NCBI RefSeq assembly: GCF_008271295.1
Contig: NZ_VTOY01000002.1
Coordinates: 1 to 64,000, forward strand
DNA length: 64,000 nucleotides
Origin: Pseudoselenomonas ruminis
Lineage (GTDB): Bacteria > Bacillota > Negativicutes > Selenomonadales > Selenomonadaceae
Direction of reading: 5' to 3'
Shown here: one piece after another, positions 37,895 through 44,752 of the stretch
Layout of the letters: each line of letters opens with the position of its first letter
Position numbering within the stretch: position 1 is the first letter of the stretch
Position numbers and translations under genes: made by a program
Notes under the pieces: generated by a model
What the model was told of the DNA's origin: nothing
What the model saw: the letters and a program-made list of their open reading frames with translations, nothing else
Database searches by the model: none

Positions 37895-39217
37895 TTAATA
37901 CTTCTCAACCTTGTCTTTTTCTACGCGGGCATAGACCAGCGGCTCTTTCTCCGGCTGGGTGTCACCAATGGTAACAGCCTCACGATACATGCGCTCGGCA
38001 TTTTTAAGCGACTCTTCCTTGGACGTATAGAGCGTAACCAGGCTGTCGCCCTTCTTGACAGCATCGCCAAATTTCTTGTGCAGGACAAGACCAGCCGAGA
38101 AGTCGATATCGCTCTCTTTCGTCTCACGGCCTGCGCCCAGAACAACGGACGTTTCGCCGATTTCCTCAGCGTTCATCTTCGTGATGAAGCCATCGCGGTC
38201 AGCGACAACGTCAAGTTTGAACGGAGCCTGTGCAAACTTCGTGTAGTCGCGGAGGACTGCGTCATCGCCGCCCTGTGCCTTGACCATCGTGCAGAACGTC
38301 TCGAAAGCGGAACCATCTTCGATGGCTTTCTCTGCCATAGCGCGGCACTCTTCCGGCGTGCCTTTGCCAACGAGATAGAGCATGTTCGAAGCCAGCTGCA
38401 GGGAAACTTCCGTAAGGTCTTCCGGACCATGTCCCTTGAGGACATCCATGGATTCCATTACTTCCAGGCTGTTGCCGATGCCAAAGCCCAGCGGCGTATC
38501 CATATCCGTGATCAGGGCTACCGTACGGCGGCCCGCGCCTTCACCGATGGCAACCATAGTCTGCGCCAGTTTGATGGAATCGTCGAGAGTCTTCATGAAG
38601 GCGCCGCTGCCCGTTTTAACATCGAGTAGGATGCAATCGCTGCCAGCTGCCAGCTTTTTGCTCATGATGGAGGAAGCAATCAAAGGAATGCTGTCAACCG
38701 TAGCCGTAACGTCGCGCAGTGCATAGAGCTTTTTATCAGCCGGAGCCAGGTTGCCGGACTGGCCGATAACGCTGACGCCACATTTGTTGACCGTATCGAA
38801 GAACTCTTTGCGGTCCAGAACCGTGCGGTAGCCCGGGATAGCTTCGAGTTTATCCACCGTTCCGCCCGTATGACCAAGGCCACGGCCTGACATCTTGGCA
38901 ACTTTACCGCCGCAGGCAGCAACAATTGGTGCCACGATGAGCGTCGTCTTATCGCCAACGCCGCCCGTAGAATGCTTGTCGACTTTCTTGCCTTCGATAG
39001 CCGAAAGGTCAATCATATCACCGGATTTTGCCATGACTTTCGTCAGTTCCGTAATCTCATGGTCGTTCATGCCGTTGAACCAGATTGCCATCGTCATCGC
39101 CGACATCTGATAGTCGGGAATATCACCGTTAACATAACCGGTAATCATGAACTGGATTTCCTCATCCGTCAAAACTTCGCCATGTTTTTTCTTGGTGATA
39201 AGGTCGTACATTCTCAT
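37895..39217 (-). CDS. pdp: Pyrimidine-nucleoside phosphorylase
   Basis: A 440-residue enzyme that splits uridine, thymidine or deoxyuridine to base plus (deoxy)ribose-1-phosphate. The start 'MRMYDLITKKKHG', the signature 'KHSTGGVGDKTTLIVAP' and 'MSGRGLGHTGGTVDKLE' (phosphate and pyrimidine binding) define the family, and the Firmicute-type length favours Pdp over strict thymidine phosphorylase, though DeoA cannot be excluded. SD AAGGAG precedes the start. A short hairpin lies in the 56-bp gap from deoB. Confidence 0.95.
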   Translation of the reverse strand: MRMYDLITKKKHGEVLTDEEIQFMITGYVNGDIPDYQMSAMTMAIWFNGMNDHEITELTKVMAKSGDMIDLSAIEGKKVDKHSTGGVGDKTTLIVAPIVAACGGKVAKMSGRGLGHTGGTVDKLEAIPGYRTVLDRKEFFDTVNKCGVSVIGQSGNLAPADKKLYALRDVTATVDSIPLIASSIMSKKLAAGSDCILLDVKTGSGAFMKTLDDSIKLAQTMVAIGEGAGRRTVALITDMDTPLGFGIGNSLEVMESMDVLKGHGPEDLTEVSLQLASNMLYLVGKGTPEECRAMAEKAIEDGSAFETFCTMVKAQGGDDAVLRDYTKFAQAPFKLDVVADRDGFITKMNAEEIGETSVVLGAGRETKESDIDFSAGLVLHKKFGDAVKKGDSLVTLYTSKEESLKNAERMYREAVTIGDTQPEKEPLVYARVEKDKVEKY

Positions 39218-39240
39218 TGCTGAATCTCTCCTTTATGTAT

Positions 39241-39259
39241 AGGGGAGCTGTGCTCCCCT
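39241..39259 (-). other. Intercistronic hairpin between deoB and pdp
   Basis: Perfect 8-bp stem AGGGGAGC / GCTCCCCT with a 3-nt loop and no T run. Probably an mRNA processing or stability element, not a terminator. Confidence 0.5.
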
Positions 39260-39273
39260 CCCTATTGATACGT

Positions 39274-40455
39274 TTAGTCTTTTATGATGCGTGGCAGCAG
39301 GCTCTCACCTTTGGTCTTGAGGTCGCAGTCAAACATATCCGAAATCGTTGCACCAATCATGGCAAACGTCGGATACGTGCCGAGGTTGACGCCCTCTTTG
39401 ATATGCTTGCCGTAAATCATGAGCGGCACATACTCACGCGTATGGTCCGTTCCCGGTGCTCCCGGGTCACAGCCATGGTCAGCCGTAATCATCAGCACAT
39501 CGTCATCTTTCATCTTCGCCATGAACTCGCCCAGCTGACGGTCAAATACCGTTGCTGCCTCAGCATAGCCATCGATGTTGCGGCGATGACCGTACTGCAT
39601 ATCGAAGTCAACGAGATTTACGAAGCAAAGGCCCGTGAAATCTTCGTCCATAACCTTGAGCGTCTTTTCCATGCCATCGACATTGTCTTTGTTGATGCCC
39701 AGGCTGCGGCTGATGCTGCGGCCGGCAAAGATATCGGAAATCTTGCCAACGCCAATAGTATCGAGGCCTTTGCGCTGCAGAGCATCCATCATCGTATCGC
39801 CTGTCGGGTCCAGCGAGAAATCATGGCGGCGGGACGTGCGCGTGTAATCCGGATAACTGCCCACATACGGACGGGCAATGACACGGCCTACGCCATGCTC
39901 GCCCTGCAGCATCTCACGCGCCGTCTTGCAGTAGCCATAGAGCTCTTCAACCGGCACATCGGCTTCGTTAGCAGCGATCTGGAATACGCTGTCAGCCGAC
40001 GTATAAACAATCAAGCCGCCAGTTTCTTCCTGCTCACGGCCATAGTCATGAATGACAGCCGTACCAGAATACGGTTTGTTGCAGAGGATTTTTTTGCCGA
40101 AGGCTTTCTCGAGTTTCGCAATCAAATCAGCCGGGAAACCATCGGGATAAGTCGGCAGCGGGCGCTCCGATACGATACCAGAAATTTCCCAATGACCGAT
40201 GGTCGTATCCTTGCCGCGGGAAAGCTCACGCAGGCGGGCAAAGCTGCCAATCGGTGCTGCTTCCGGAGTTCCGCAGTCAACACCATCGATGTTGAACAGG
40301 CCGAGTTTCTTCATATTCGGCGTGTCATATTTCGGTGAAGCAGCAATAGATTTCAACGTATTGCATACATCATCACCAAACTCCGGTGCATCCGGCTCAC
40401 GGCCAATACCATAGCTGTCCAGCACAATAATAAAGGCACGTTTGAATTTACTCAT
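39274..40455 (-). CDS. deoB: Phosphopentomutase
   Basis: A 393-residue alkaline-phosphatase-superfamily enzyme interconverting (deoxy)ribose-1- and 5-phosphate. Metal-binding blocks are visible: 'FIIVLDSYGIGREPDAPEFGD' type start, 'KDTTIGHWEISG' near 90 (phospho-threonine site), 'DFDMQYGHRRNIDGY' near 290 and 'MITADHGCDPGAPGTDHTRE' near 330. The start at 40455 (MSKFKRAF) has SD GGGAGG at 7 nt. It is the first gene of the nucleoside catabolic operon, downstream of an elaborate inverted-repeat region. Confidence 0.97.
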   Translation of the reverse strand: MSKFKRAFIIVLDSYGIGREPDAPEFGDDVCNTLKSIAASPKYDTPNMKKLGLFNIDGVDCGTPEAAPIGSFARLRELSRGKDTTIGHWEISGIVSERPLPTYPDGFPADLIAKLEKAFGKKILCNKPYSGTAVIHDYGREQEETGGLIVYTSADSVFQIAANEADVPVEELYGYCKTAREMLQGEHGVGRVIARPYVGSYPDYTRTSRRHDFSLDPTGDTMMDALQRKGLDTIGVGKISDIFAGRSISRSLGINKDNVDGMEKTLKVMDEDFTGLCFVNLVDFDMQYGHRRNIDGYAEAATVFDRQLGEFMAKMKDDDVLMITADHGCDPGAPGTDHTREYVPLMIYGKHIKEGVNLGTYPTFAMIGATISDMFDCDLKTKGESLLPRIIKD

Positions 40456-40570
40456 AAAAAAGACCTCCCATACCAAAAACAGTTCGTTATGTTTATAATT
40501 GTCTGACGATTACTGTTCTTAATCTTATCTTAGGTTGTTATTATTGTATCGCTTTCCGGCTTGCAATAAA

Positions 40571-40626
40571 AGGACACATGTCTCGAAACAAAACGGATTT
40601 CATCTTGTTTCTTAAGCATGTGTCCT
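40571..40626. promoter_or_regulatory. Nested inverted repeats in the deoB upstream region
   Basis: Outer arms AGGACACATG (40571-40580) and CATGTGTCCT (40617-40626) are perfect complements. Inside them GAAACAA (40585-40591) and TTGTTTC (40605-40611) also pair. The outer arms carry the same half-site (AGGACAC / GTGTCCT) as the nupC operator, and 12 bp (GTGTCCTATTCT) are shared with it. Two operators for one regulator, possibly looped, is the simplest reading. Confidence 0.6.
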
Positions 40627-40657
40627 ATTCTTGTCTTTCTATTTCACTATTTTCTTC

Positions 40658-41203
40658 TTACTGTGCTGTTAGTTCCAGCCCCTTAGCCTTGCGCGCCTCA
40701 TATTCGCGATCAAGAATTCCAAGTACCACGAGATTTTCATATACGCCATTTGTTATAATCGTCTCACGAATCAGTCCTTCACGCACCATTCCTTCCGATT
40801 CATAGAGATGCAGCGCCCGCGCGTTATAGTCCTTGCAGTCCATCCAGGCACGATGGAATTTCAAATCCTCAAACGACCAGGCCTTCAACAGCTTCATCGC
40901 CTCATGGCCATAGCCAACACCTTTTTTCTCGATGATGACATGCGTCCACTCGATTTCCTTCGCCTCAGTAAGCAGCCCGTTTATCATCAGATACCCGACA
41001 GGCGTTCCTGTCTCCTTTTCCTCAACGATAATGTCGATGGCCGCTTTTCCTTCGTGGATTAACTTCGTATGAAAATCCCGGTCAAACGGCACGATAAACT
41101 TTAAATTCTCTGGTTCATATTCCAGTTTCATAATATAATCAAGGTCGGATATATCTGCCTTCCGCAAGCGAAGGCGTTCCCCAACGTGCAGGATTTCTGC
41201 CAT
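40658..41203 (-). CDS. GNAT-family N-acetyltransferase
   Basis: A 181-residue acetyltransferase of the RimJ/RimL or SpeG-like branch. 'LRLRKADISDLDYIMKLEYEPENLKFI' opens the domain, 'VGYLMINGLL' is strand beta4, 'GVGYGHEAMKLLKAWSFEDLKFHRAWMDCKDYNARALHLYESEGM' region (read in parts) contains the acetyl-CoA loop and the asparagine helix. The substrate (protein N-terminus, antibiotic or polyamine) cannot be told. It has its own promoter facing away from mscS and is followed by the deo operator region. SD GGAG lies before the ATG. Confidence 0.88.
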   Translation of the reverse strand: MAEILHVGERLRLRKADISDLDYIMKLEYEPENLKFIVPFDRDFHTKLIHEGKAAIDIIVEEKETGTPVGYLMINGLLTEAKEIEWTHVIIEKKGVGYGHEAMKLLKAWSFEDLKFHRAWMDCKDYNARALHLYESEGMVREGLIRETIITNGVYENLVVLGILDREYEARKAKGLELTAQ

Positions 41204-41248
41204 ACTACCGCTCCATTCCTATTTTTATTTTTCTTTTTCCTATTATAT

Positions 41249-41276
41249 AGTATAATAATTGTATTTTCGAGTTCAA
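41249..41276 (-). promoter_or_regulatory. Promoter of the acetyltransferase gene
   Basis: Minus strand TTGAAC (41276-41271), 16-nt spacer, TATACT (41254-41249). A plus-strand TATAAT (41251-41256) overlaps it and may serve mscS. A small AGTGAT/ATCACT hairpin follows in the mscS leader. Confidence 0.45.
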
Positions 41277-41314
41277 GTGATTCAATCACTGTTATATAAC
41301 AAGGGGGTTTTATT

Positions 41315-42382
41315 TTGTCCACTATGGAATGGATGTCCTGGATTGACTGGGCTCATCTTTTGGAAATGCTTATTCTGCCCGGCTGCATTCTCGCCGCTTC
41401 CCTGACAGCCGGTATCACCATCAACCGCATCATTCACCAGCGCGTTTCCCGCCACCTCTCTACCGAGGAAACTACCTGGCAATTCATCTTTGTCAACGCG
41501 CTCCGCGGCGTGCCGATTTCCCTCTGTCTCGTTGTCGGTCTCTATTGGATTGTCAACACCAGCCATCTCAGCGAACCACTGGTCAAAATTTTCTCCTATA
41601 TTCTGTTCACCGTCATCATCCTGTCGATTACGCGGGTCATCGCCCGTACGGTAAATGGCATCATCGACATGCAAATCGAACGCTCGGAACAGAAAATGCC
41701 CAAGACCACCTTGCTGAACGCCATCGTCAACGGCATCATCTATGCGATGGGATTCCTCGTCATTCTTCAATATTACGGAATTTCCATTGCCCCCATCCTG
41801 ACTGCCCTGGGCGTCGGTGGTATGGCCGTCGCCCTCTCCCTGCAGGAAACGCTGGCCAACATCTTCTCCGGCCTGCATCTGATTCTTTCCAAACAGCTTC
41901 GCATCGGGGATTACATCCGCCTGAGCACCGGCGAGGAAGGCCGCGTTACTGACATCACCTGGCGCTTCACGACCATTGTTCCGGCCGGCGATGCCAATAT
42001 GGTAGTCGTACCAAACCAGAAAATCGCCTCATCCAATATTACCAATTTCAGCATGCCCCGCCGCGACATCGTCATCCGTATTCCCATTGGCGTGGCCTAT
42101 GACAGCGACCTTGAACAGGTCGAACGCGTAACGGTTGAAGTTGCCGAAGCCATCCTCAAGCAAGTCGACAAAGATGTGAAAATAAAGCCCGCGGTCCGCT
42201 TCCATACGTTTGGCGATTCCAGTATCAACTTCAATGTTGTCATGCATTCCAGCCGTTTTGACCATCAGTTCCTGCTCAAACATGAATTTATTAAAGCCCT
42301 TACCAAACGCTATCGCGAAGAAGGGATTGAGATTCCCTATCCAATTCGCACCGTTATCCAGGCAAACAATTATCCCCAATGA
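41315..42382 (+). CDS. MscS-family mechanosensitive channel
   Basis: A 355-residue membrane channel that releases solutes on hypo-osmotic shock. About four hydrophobic segments precede the pore helix TM3 ('GVGGMAVALSLQETLANIFSG'), followed by the beta domain ('IGDYIRLSTGEEGRVTDITW', 'VVPNQKIASSNITNFS') and a C-terminal alpha-beta domain. The TTG at 41315 is taken as start because AAGGGGG lies 7 nt before it; ATG at 41324 is too far. It stands alone between the acetyltransferase and the nrd region. Confidence 0.93.
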   Translation: MSTMEWMSWIDWAHLLEMLILPGCILAASLTAGITINRIIHQRVSRHLSTEETTWQFIFVNALRGVPISLCLVVGLYWIVNTSHLSEPLVKIFSYILFTVIILSITRVIARTVNGIIDMQIERSEQKMPKTTLLNAIVNGIIYAMGFLVILQYYGISIAPILTALGVGGMAVALSLQETLANIFSGLHLILSKQLRIGDYIRLSTGEEGRVTDITWRFTTIVPAGDANMVVVPNQKIASSNITNFSMPRRDIVIRIPIGVAYDSDLEQVERVTVEVAEAILKQVDKDVKIKPAVRFHTFGDSSINFNVVMHSSRFDHQFLLKHEFIKALTKRYREEGIEIPYPIRTVIQANNYPQ

Positions 42383-42387
42383 CCAAT

Positions 42388-42396
42388 TGTGGATAA
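42388..42396 (+). promoter_or_regulatory. DnaA box (TGTGGATAA)
   Basis: Exact match to the reverse of the consensus 9-mer TTATCCACA, just after the mscS stop. A near match (TTATCCCCA) lies at 42370-42378. Confidence 0.45.
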
Positions 42397-42537
42397 CTTT
42401 TTTCGGCAGGAAAGTTTATTCAGCAGTGAAATCTCGCCACATTGAAAGAAGCGCCAAGATCCTATATTCCTGCTTCATTTTCCAAAAGGAATTCCTGCAT
42501 AAACTATCATTTTGTCGGATATAATACAAGATTTCCT

Positions 42538-42546
42538 TGTGGATAA
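42538..42546 (+). promoter_or_regulatory. Second DnaA box (TGTGGATAA)
   Basis: A second exact 9-mer in the same orientation, 150 bp from the first and about 45 bp upstream of the nrd promoter -35. Confidence 0.45.
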
Positions 42547-42570
42547 GCCTGTGCATGGCAGCTGCAAAAA

Positions 42571-42586
42571 CAACTATATGTAGTAT
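42571..42586 (+). promoter_or_regulatory. NrdR box 1
   Basis: CAACTATATGTAGTAT fits the NrdR consensus acaCwAtATaTwGtgt at 12 of 16 positions. It lies just upstream of the -35. Confidence 0.6.
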
Positions 42587-42591
42587 TTCTA

Positions 42592-42621
42592 TTGACTCTA
42601 GCACCATATATATTGTATAAT
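42592..42621 (+). promoter_or_regulatory. Promoter of the nrd locus
   Basis: TTGACT (42592-42597), 18-nt spacer, TATAAT (42616-42621), near consensus. The second NrdR box overlaps the spacer and the -10. Confidence 0.75.
42603..42618 (+). promoter_or_regulatory. NrdR box 2
   Basis: ACCATATATATTGTAT fits the NrdR consensus at 13 of 16 positions and overlaps the -10. It begins exactly 32 bp after box 1, the helical-phase spacing known for tandem NrdR boxes. Confidence 0.65.
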
Positions 42622-42708
42622 TTCCTTGCAAGCGAAAGAAGAACCATTACTTGCATCAGTATTTATAAATAAGCACGATTACAATAAATAGAAGGACAGG
42701 TGGACTAC

Positions 42709-42996
42709 ATGATAGTAAATGGCATCGAAGTAACTGTAGAGGGTTTAAACGACGTTTCCGAACAGGAAATTGTGAATTATATTGACTATGTAGAAAACGA
42801 GACCAATGAAAAGCTCGATACGCTGCATATTTCAGCTGCTGGCAATGACGATGTCAACATCGATTACGTCCTTCAGCCGCAGAAATTCGAACGCATCCGC
42901 CGCATCACCGGCTATCTGGTCGGCACCATTGACCGCTGGAACGATGCCAAACGCGCCGAAGAACATGACCGTGTAAAACATGGAATGCGGCACTAA
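42709..42996 (+). CDS. Stand-alone NrdD-like C-terminal glycyl-radical domain
   Basis: A 95-residue protein. Residues about 58-92 ('QKFERIRRITGYLVGTIDRW' then NDAKRAEEHDRVKHG) resemble the extreme C-terminus of class III ribonucleotide reductase NrdD. There the Gly of the RVCGYL motif holds the radical; Gly68 here is in the matching place, RITGYL. The four-cysteine zinc site and the 10-stranded barrel of a full NrdD are absent. Residues 1-57 are acidic and unlike anything I recognise. ATG 42709 with AGGTGG 5 nt upstream is preferred over GTG 42700. The activase gene nrdG follows, and tandem NrdR boxes precede it, both supporting a ribonucleotide-reductase role. It could be a radical-bearing accessory subunit, a repair 'spare part' like YfiD for pyruvate formate-lyase, or a remnant; the frame is intact. 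Confidence 0.7.
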   Translation: MIVNGIEVTVEGLNDVSEQEIVNYIDYVENETNEKLDTLHISAAGNDDVNIDYVLQPQKFERIRRITGYLVGTIDRWNDAKRAEEHDRVKHGMRH

Positions 42997-43009
42997 AAAC
43001 ACAATCACG

Positions 43010-43038
43010 AAAAACCTTCCTCAATGAGGAAGGTTTTT
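43010..43038 (+). terminator. Hairpin terminator between the NrdD-like gene and nrdG
   Basis: Perfect 13-bp stem AAAAACCTTCCTC / GAGGAAGGTTTTT with a 3-nt loop, ending in T5. It is 13 bp after the stop codon and only 22 bp before nrdG, so it should reduce nrdG relative to the small gene. Confidence 0.75.
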
Positions 43039-43060
43039 CTATGAAAGGAAGTCTTCCTCC

Positions 43061-43564
43061 ATGAAACTCAGAATCGCCGGCATTGTTGACGACTCCGTTG
43101 TCGACGGCGAAGGCATGCGGCTCACCGTATTCACCCAAGGGTGTCCCCATCACTGCCCCGGCTGCCATAACCCCGACACCCATGATTTCCAAGGCGGACG
43201 GGAAACAACACCTGAGGCCATCCTGGCAGAAATCGAAAAAAACCCACTTCTTTCCGGGGTAACCTTCAGCGGCGGCGAACCCTTTATGCAGCCAGCCCCG
43301 CTCACACGCCTTGCCAAAGACGTCCACGCCCGCGGCCTTGATGTCTGGAGCTACAGCGGCTACACCCTCGAAGAACTCATCGCCCGCCGTAATCCTGCCA
43401 TCAACGCATTGCTTGCAGAGATTGATGTGTTGGTAGACGGAAAATACCTCGAAGCACAACGCGACCTAACCCTGAGTTTCCGCGGCAGCCGCAATCAACG
43501 CGTCATCGATATGAATGCCTGGCGAAAAAACGGGAAGCTAAAACTTCTCTATGAAAACGAATAA
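43061..43564 (+). CDS. nrdG: Anaerobic ribonucleotide reductase activating protein
   Basis: A 167-residue radical-SAM activase that generates the glycyl radical on NrdD. The [4Fe-4S] motif C28-x3-C32-x2-C35 ('GCPHHCPGCHNPDTHDF') and the SAM-binding 'TFSGGEPFMQP' are visible, as is 'DVWSYSGYTLEEL'. Length is standard. No full nrdD lies beside it, only the small glycyl-radical-like gene upstream. AAGGAA is about 10 nt before the ATG. A 7-codon frame (43041-43064) with its own ATG ends in an ATGA overlap with the nrdG start and might couple translation. Confidence 0.95.
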   Translation: MKLRIAGIVDDSVVDGEGMRLTVFTQGCPHHCPGCHNPDTHDFQGGRETTPEAILAEIEKNPLLSGVTFSGGEPFMQPAPLTRLAKDVHARGLDVWSYSGYTLEELIARRNPAINALLAEIDVLVDGKYLEAQRDLTLSFRGSRNQRVIDMNAWRKNGKLKLLYENE

Positions 43565-43565
43565 A

Positions 43566-43612
43566 AAACACGGATAATGAATGGACTATCCTCCATCATT
43601 ATCCGTGTTTTT
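43566..43612. terminator. Shared terminator of nrdG and the usp gene
   Basis: Long stem AAACACGGATAATGA / TCATTATCCGTGTTT flanked by A run and T run, between two convergent genes; it can serve both. Confidence 0.85.
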
Positions 43613-43637
43613 ATATGGAACTTTAATACAAGGATTC

Positions 43638-44054
43638 TTATTTTACGACCAGTACCGGGCACTTCGACTGTTCAACGATGTACTGGCTGACACTGCCCAA
43701 GAGAACACCTTTGACTACGCCAAGACCGCGGCTGCCCATAACGATGAGGTCCATATCGTTGCTGGCAGCAAAGTCGAGGATGACGACAGCCGGCGAACCC
43801 GTTTCCGAGAATGCTTCCTTTTCAACATCCGACGGAACCATCTGCATCGCACGGTCCAAAATGACATTACCGGCTTTTGTTACTGCTTCCAGAATTGCAT
43901 CGGACAAGCAGGCATTGATTGCCAACTGGTTAATGTTTGCTACATACAGAAAGTTCAACTTAGCTTCGCAGGCTTCCGCTAACGCAATAGCCTGCGCAAC
44001 GGCACGGTCCGAACCTTCCGAGCCATCTACTGGTACAAGGATATTCTTCATCAT
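43638..44054 (-). CDS. Universal stress protein (UspA family)
   Basis: A 138-residue single Usp domain. 'NILVPVDGSEGSDRAV' at the start, 'DLIVMGSRGLG' and 'GVLLGSVSQYIVEQSKCPVLVVK' at the end form the ATP-binding G-x2-G-x9-G-S motif, so it belongs to the nucleotide-binding class. It follows a second usp gene on the same strand with a 30-bp gap (44055-44084), where AGGGGG precedes its start, so the pair is probably co-transcribed. The exact role is unknown; the family is linked to stress survival. Confidence 0.93.
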   Translation of the reverse strand: MMKNILVPVDGSEGSDRAVAQAIALAEACEAKLNFLYVANINQLAINACLSDAILEAVTKAGNVILDRAMQMVPSDVEKEAFSETGSPAVVILDFAASNDMDLIVMGSRGLGVVKGVLLGSVSQYIVEQSKCPVLVVK

Positions 44055-44084
44055 AGTATTACCCCCTTGGTAAAATGCTTTCCA

Positions 44085-44516
44085 TTATCTGGCCACTGCC
44101 ACAGAAACTTCTGCCCGTTCGACAATTTCCTGGCTGACACTTCCGAGCAAAAGCCCCTTCATAAAACCAAGCCCACGGCAGCCGACCACGATAAGTCCTG
44201 TCTGCTCTTCCTGCGCAAAACGCAAAATCTCATCAGCAGGGATGCCTGTCCGACGATGATACTCTGCCGTAACCGAAGGCGGAACATGCTTCCTCGCTCG
44301 TTCCAATGCCTCCTTCTCCATTGCACCGACAGAACCAGCTATCGCCTCGGGCAGCCAGGACTCTTCTTCTGCATCTGTATCCTTATCAAAATAGGAAACA
44401 TGCAGAATATCGAGCACTGCTCCTGTAGGTTCCGCCAATGATACAGCGAAATCTACCGCCCGCTCAGCCCCCTCTGACGCATCAACAGGAACAAGGATAC
44501 GGGTAAGTTTCTTCAT
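44085..44516 (-). CDS. Universal stress protein (UspA family), second copy
   Basis: A 143-residue Usp domain with 'RILVPVDASEGAERAVDFAV', 'GLIVVGCRGLG' and 'GLLLGSVSQEIVERAEVSVAV'. The ATP loop is kept. An acidic insert of about 15 residues (DKDTDAEEESW) near residue 50 sets it apart from its neighbour. The start at 44516 is chosen because GGGAGGA lies 7 nt upstream; the frame stays open for 17 more codons without an SD. It is first of the usp pair. Confidence 0.9.
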   Translation of the reverse strand: MKKLTRILVPVDASEGAERAVDFAVSLAEPTGAVLDILHVSYFDKDTDAEEESWLPEAIAGSVGAMEKEALERARKHVPPSVTAEYHRRTGIPADEILRFAQEEQTGLIVVGCRGLGFMKGLLLGSVSQEIVERAEVSVAVAR

Positions 44517-44621
44517 CTGGATTCCTCCCCCGTGAGTCTTATACTGTATAGTTCGCTGAATTTCCACAAAATTCCTCTAATTTTTATAAAACTATCGAAA
44601 TTTTTCTCGGGCAAAATCTCG

Positions 44622-44651
44622 TTGACAATAATTGTAAAAAGATGATAAACT
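44622..44651 (+). promoter_or_regulatory. Promoter of the threonine ammonia-lyase gene
   Basis: TTGACA (44622-44627), 18-nt spacer, TAAACT (44646-44651). The leader to the start codon is about 95 nt. Confidence 0.6.
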
Positions 44652-44675
44652 TTATTAAACATTTACGGGATATTT

Positions 44676-44694
44676 ATCGATATTTCATCGATAT
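44676..44694 (+). repeat. Direct repeats ATCGATAT in the leader
   Basis: Two copies (44676-44683 and 44687-44694), 11 bp apart, so one helical turn, within the 5' leader. ATCGAT is itself palindromic. Possible regulator site; no known owner. Confidence 0.35.
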
Positions 44695-44752
44695 CACTGT
44701 AACTACATTCTTATTTAATAATATATCTGTATTTATCAAGGAGGCCTTTTCC

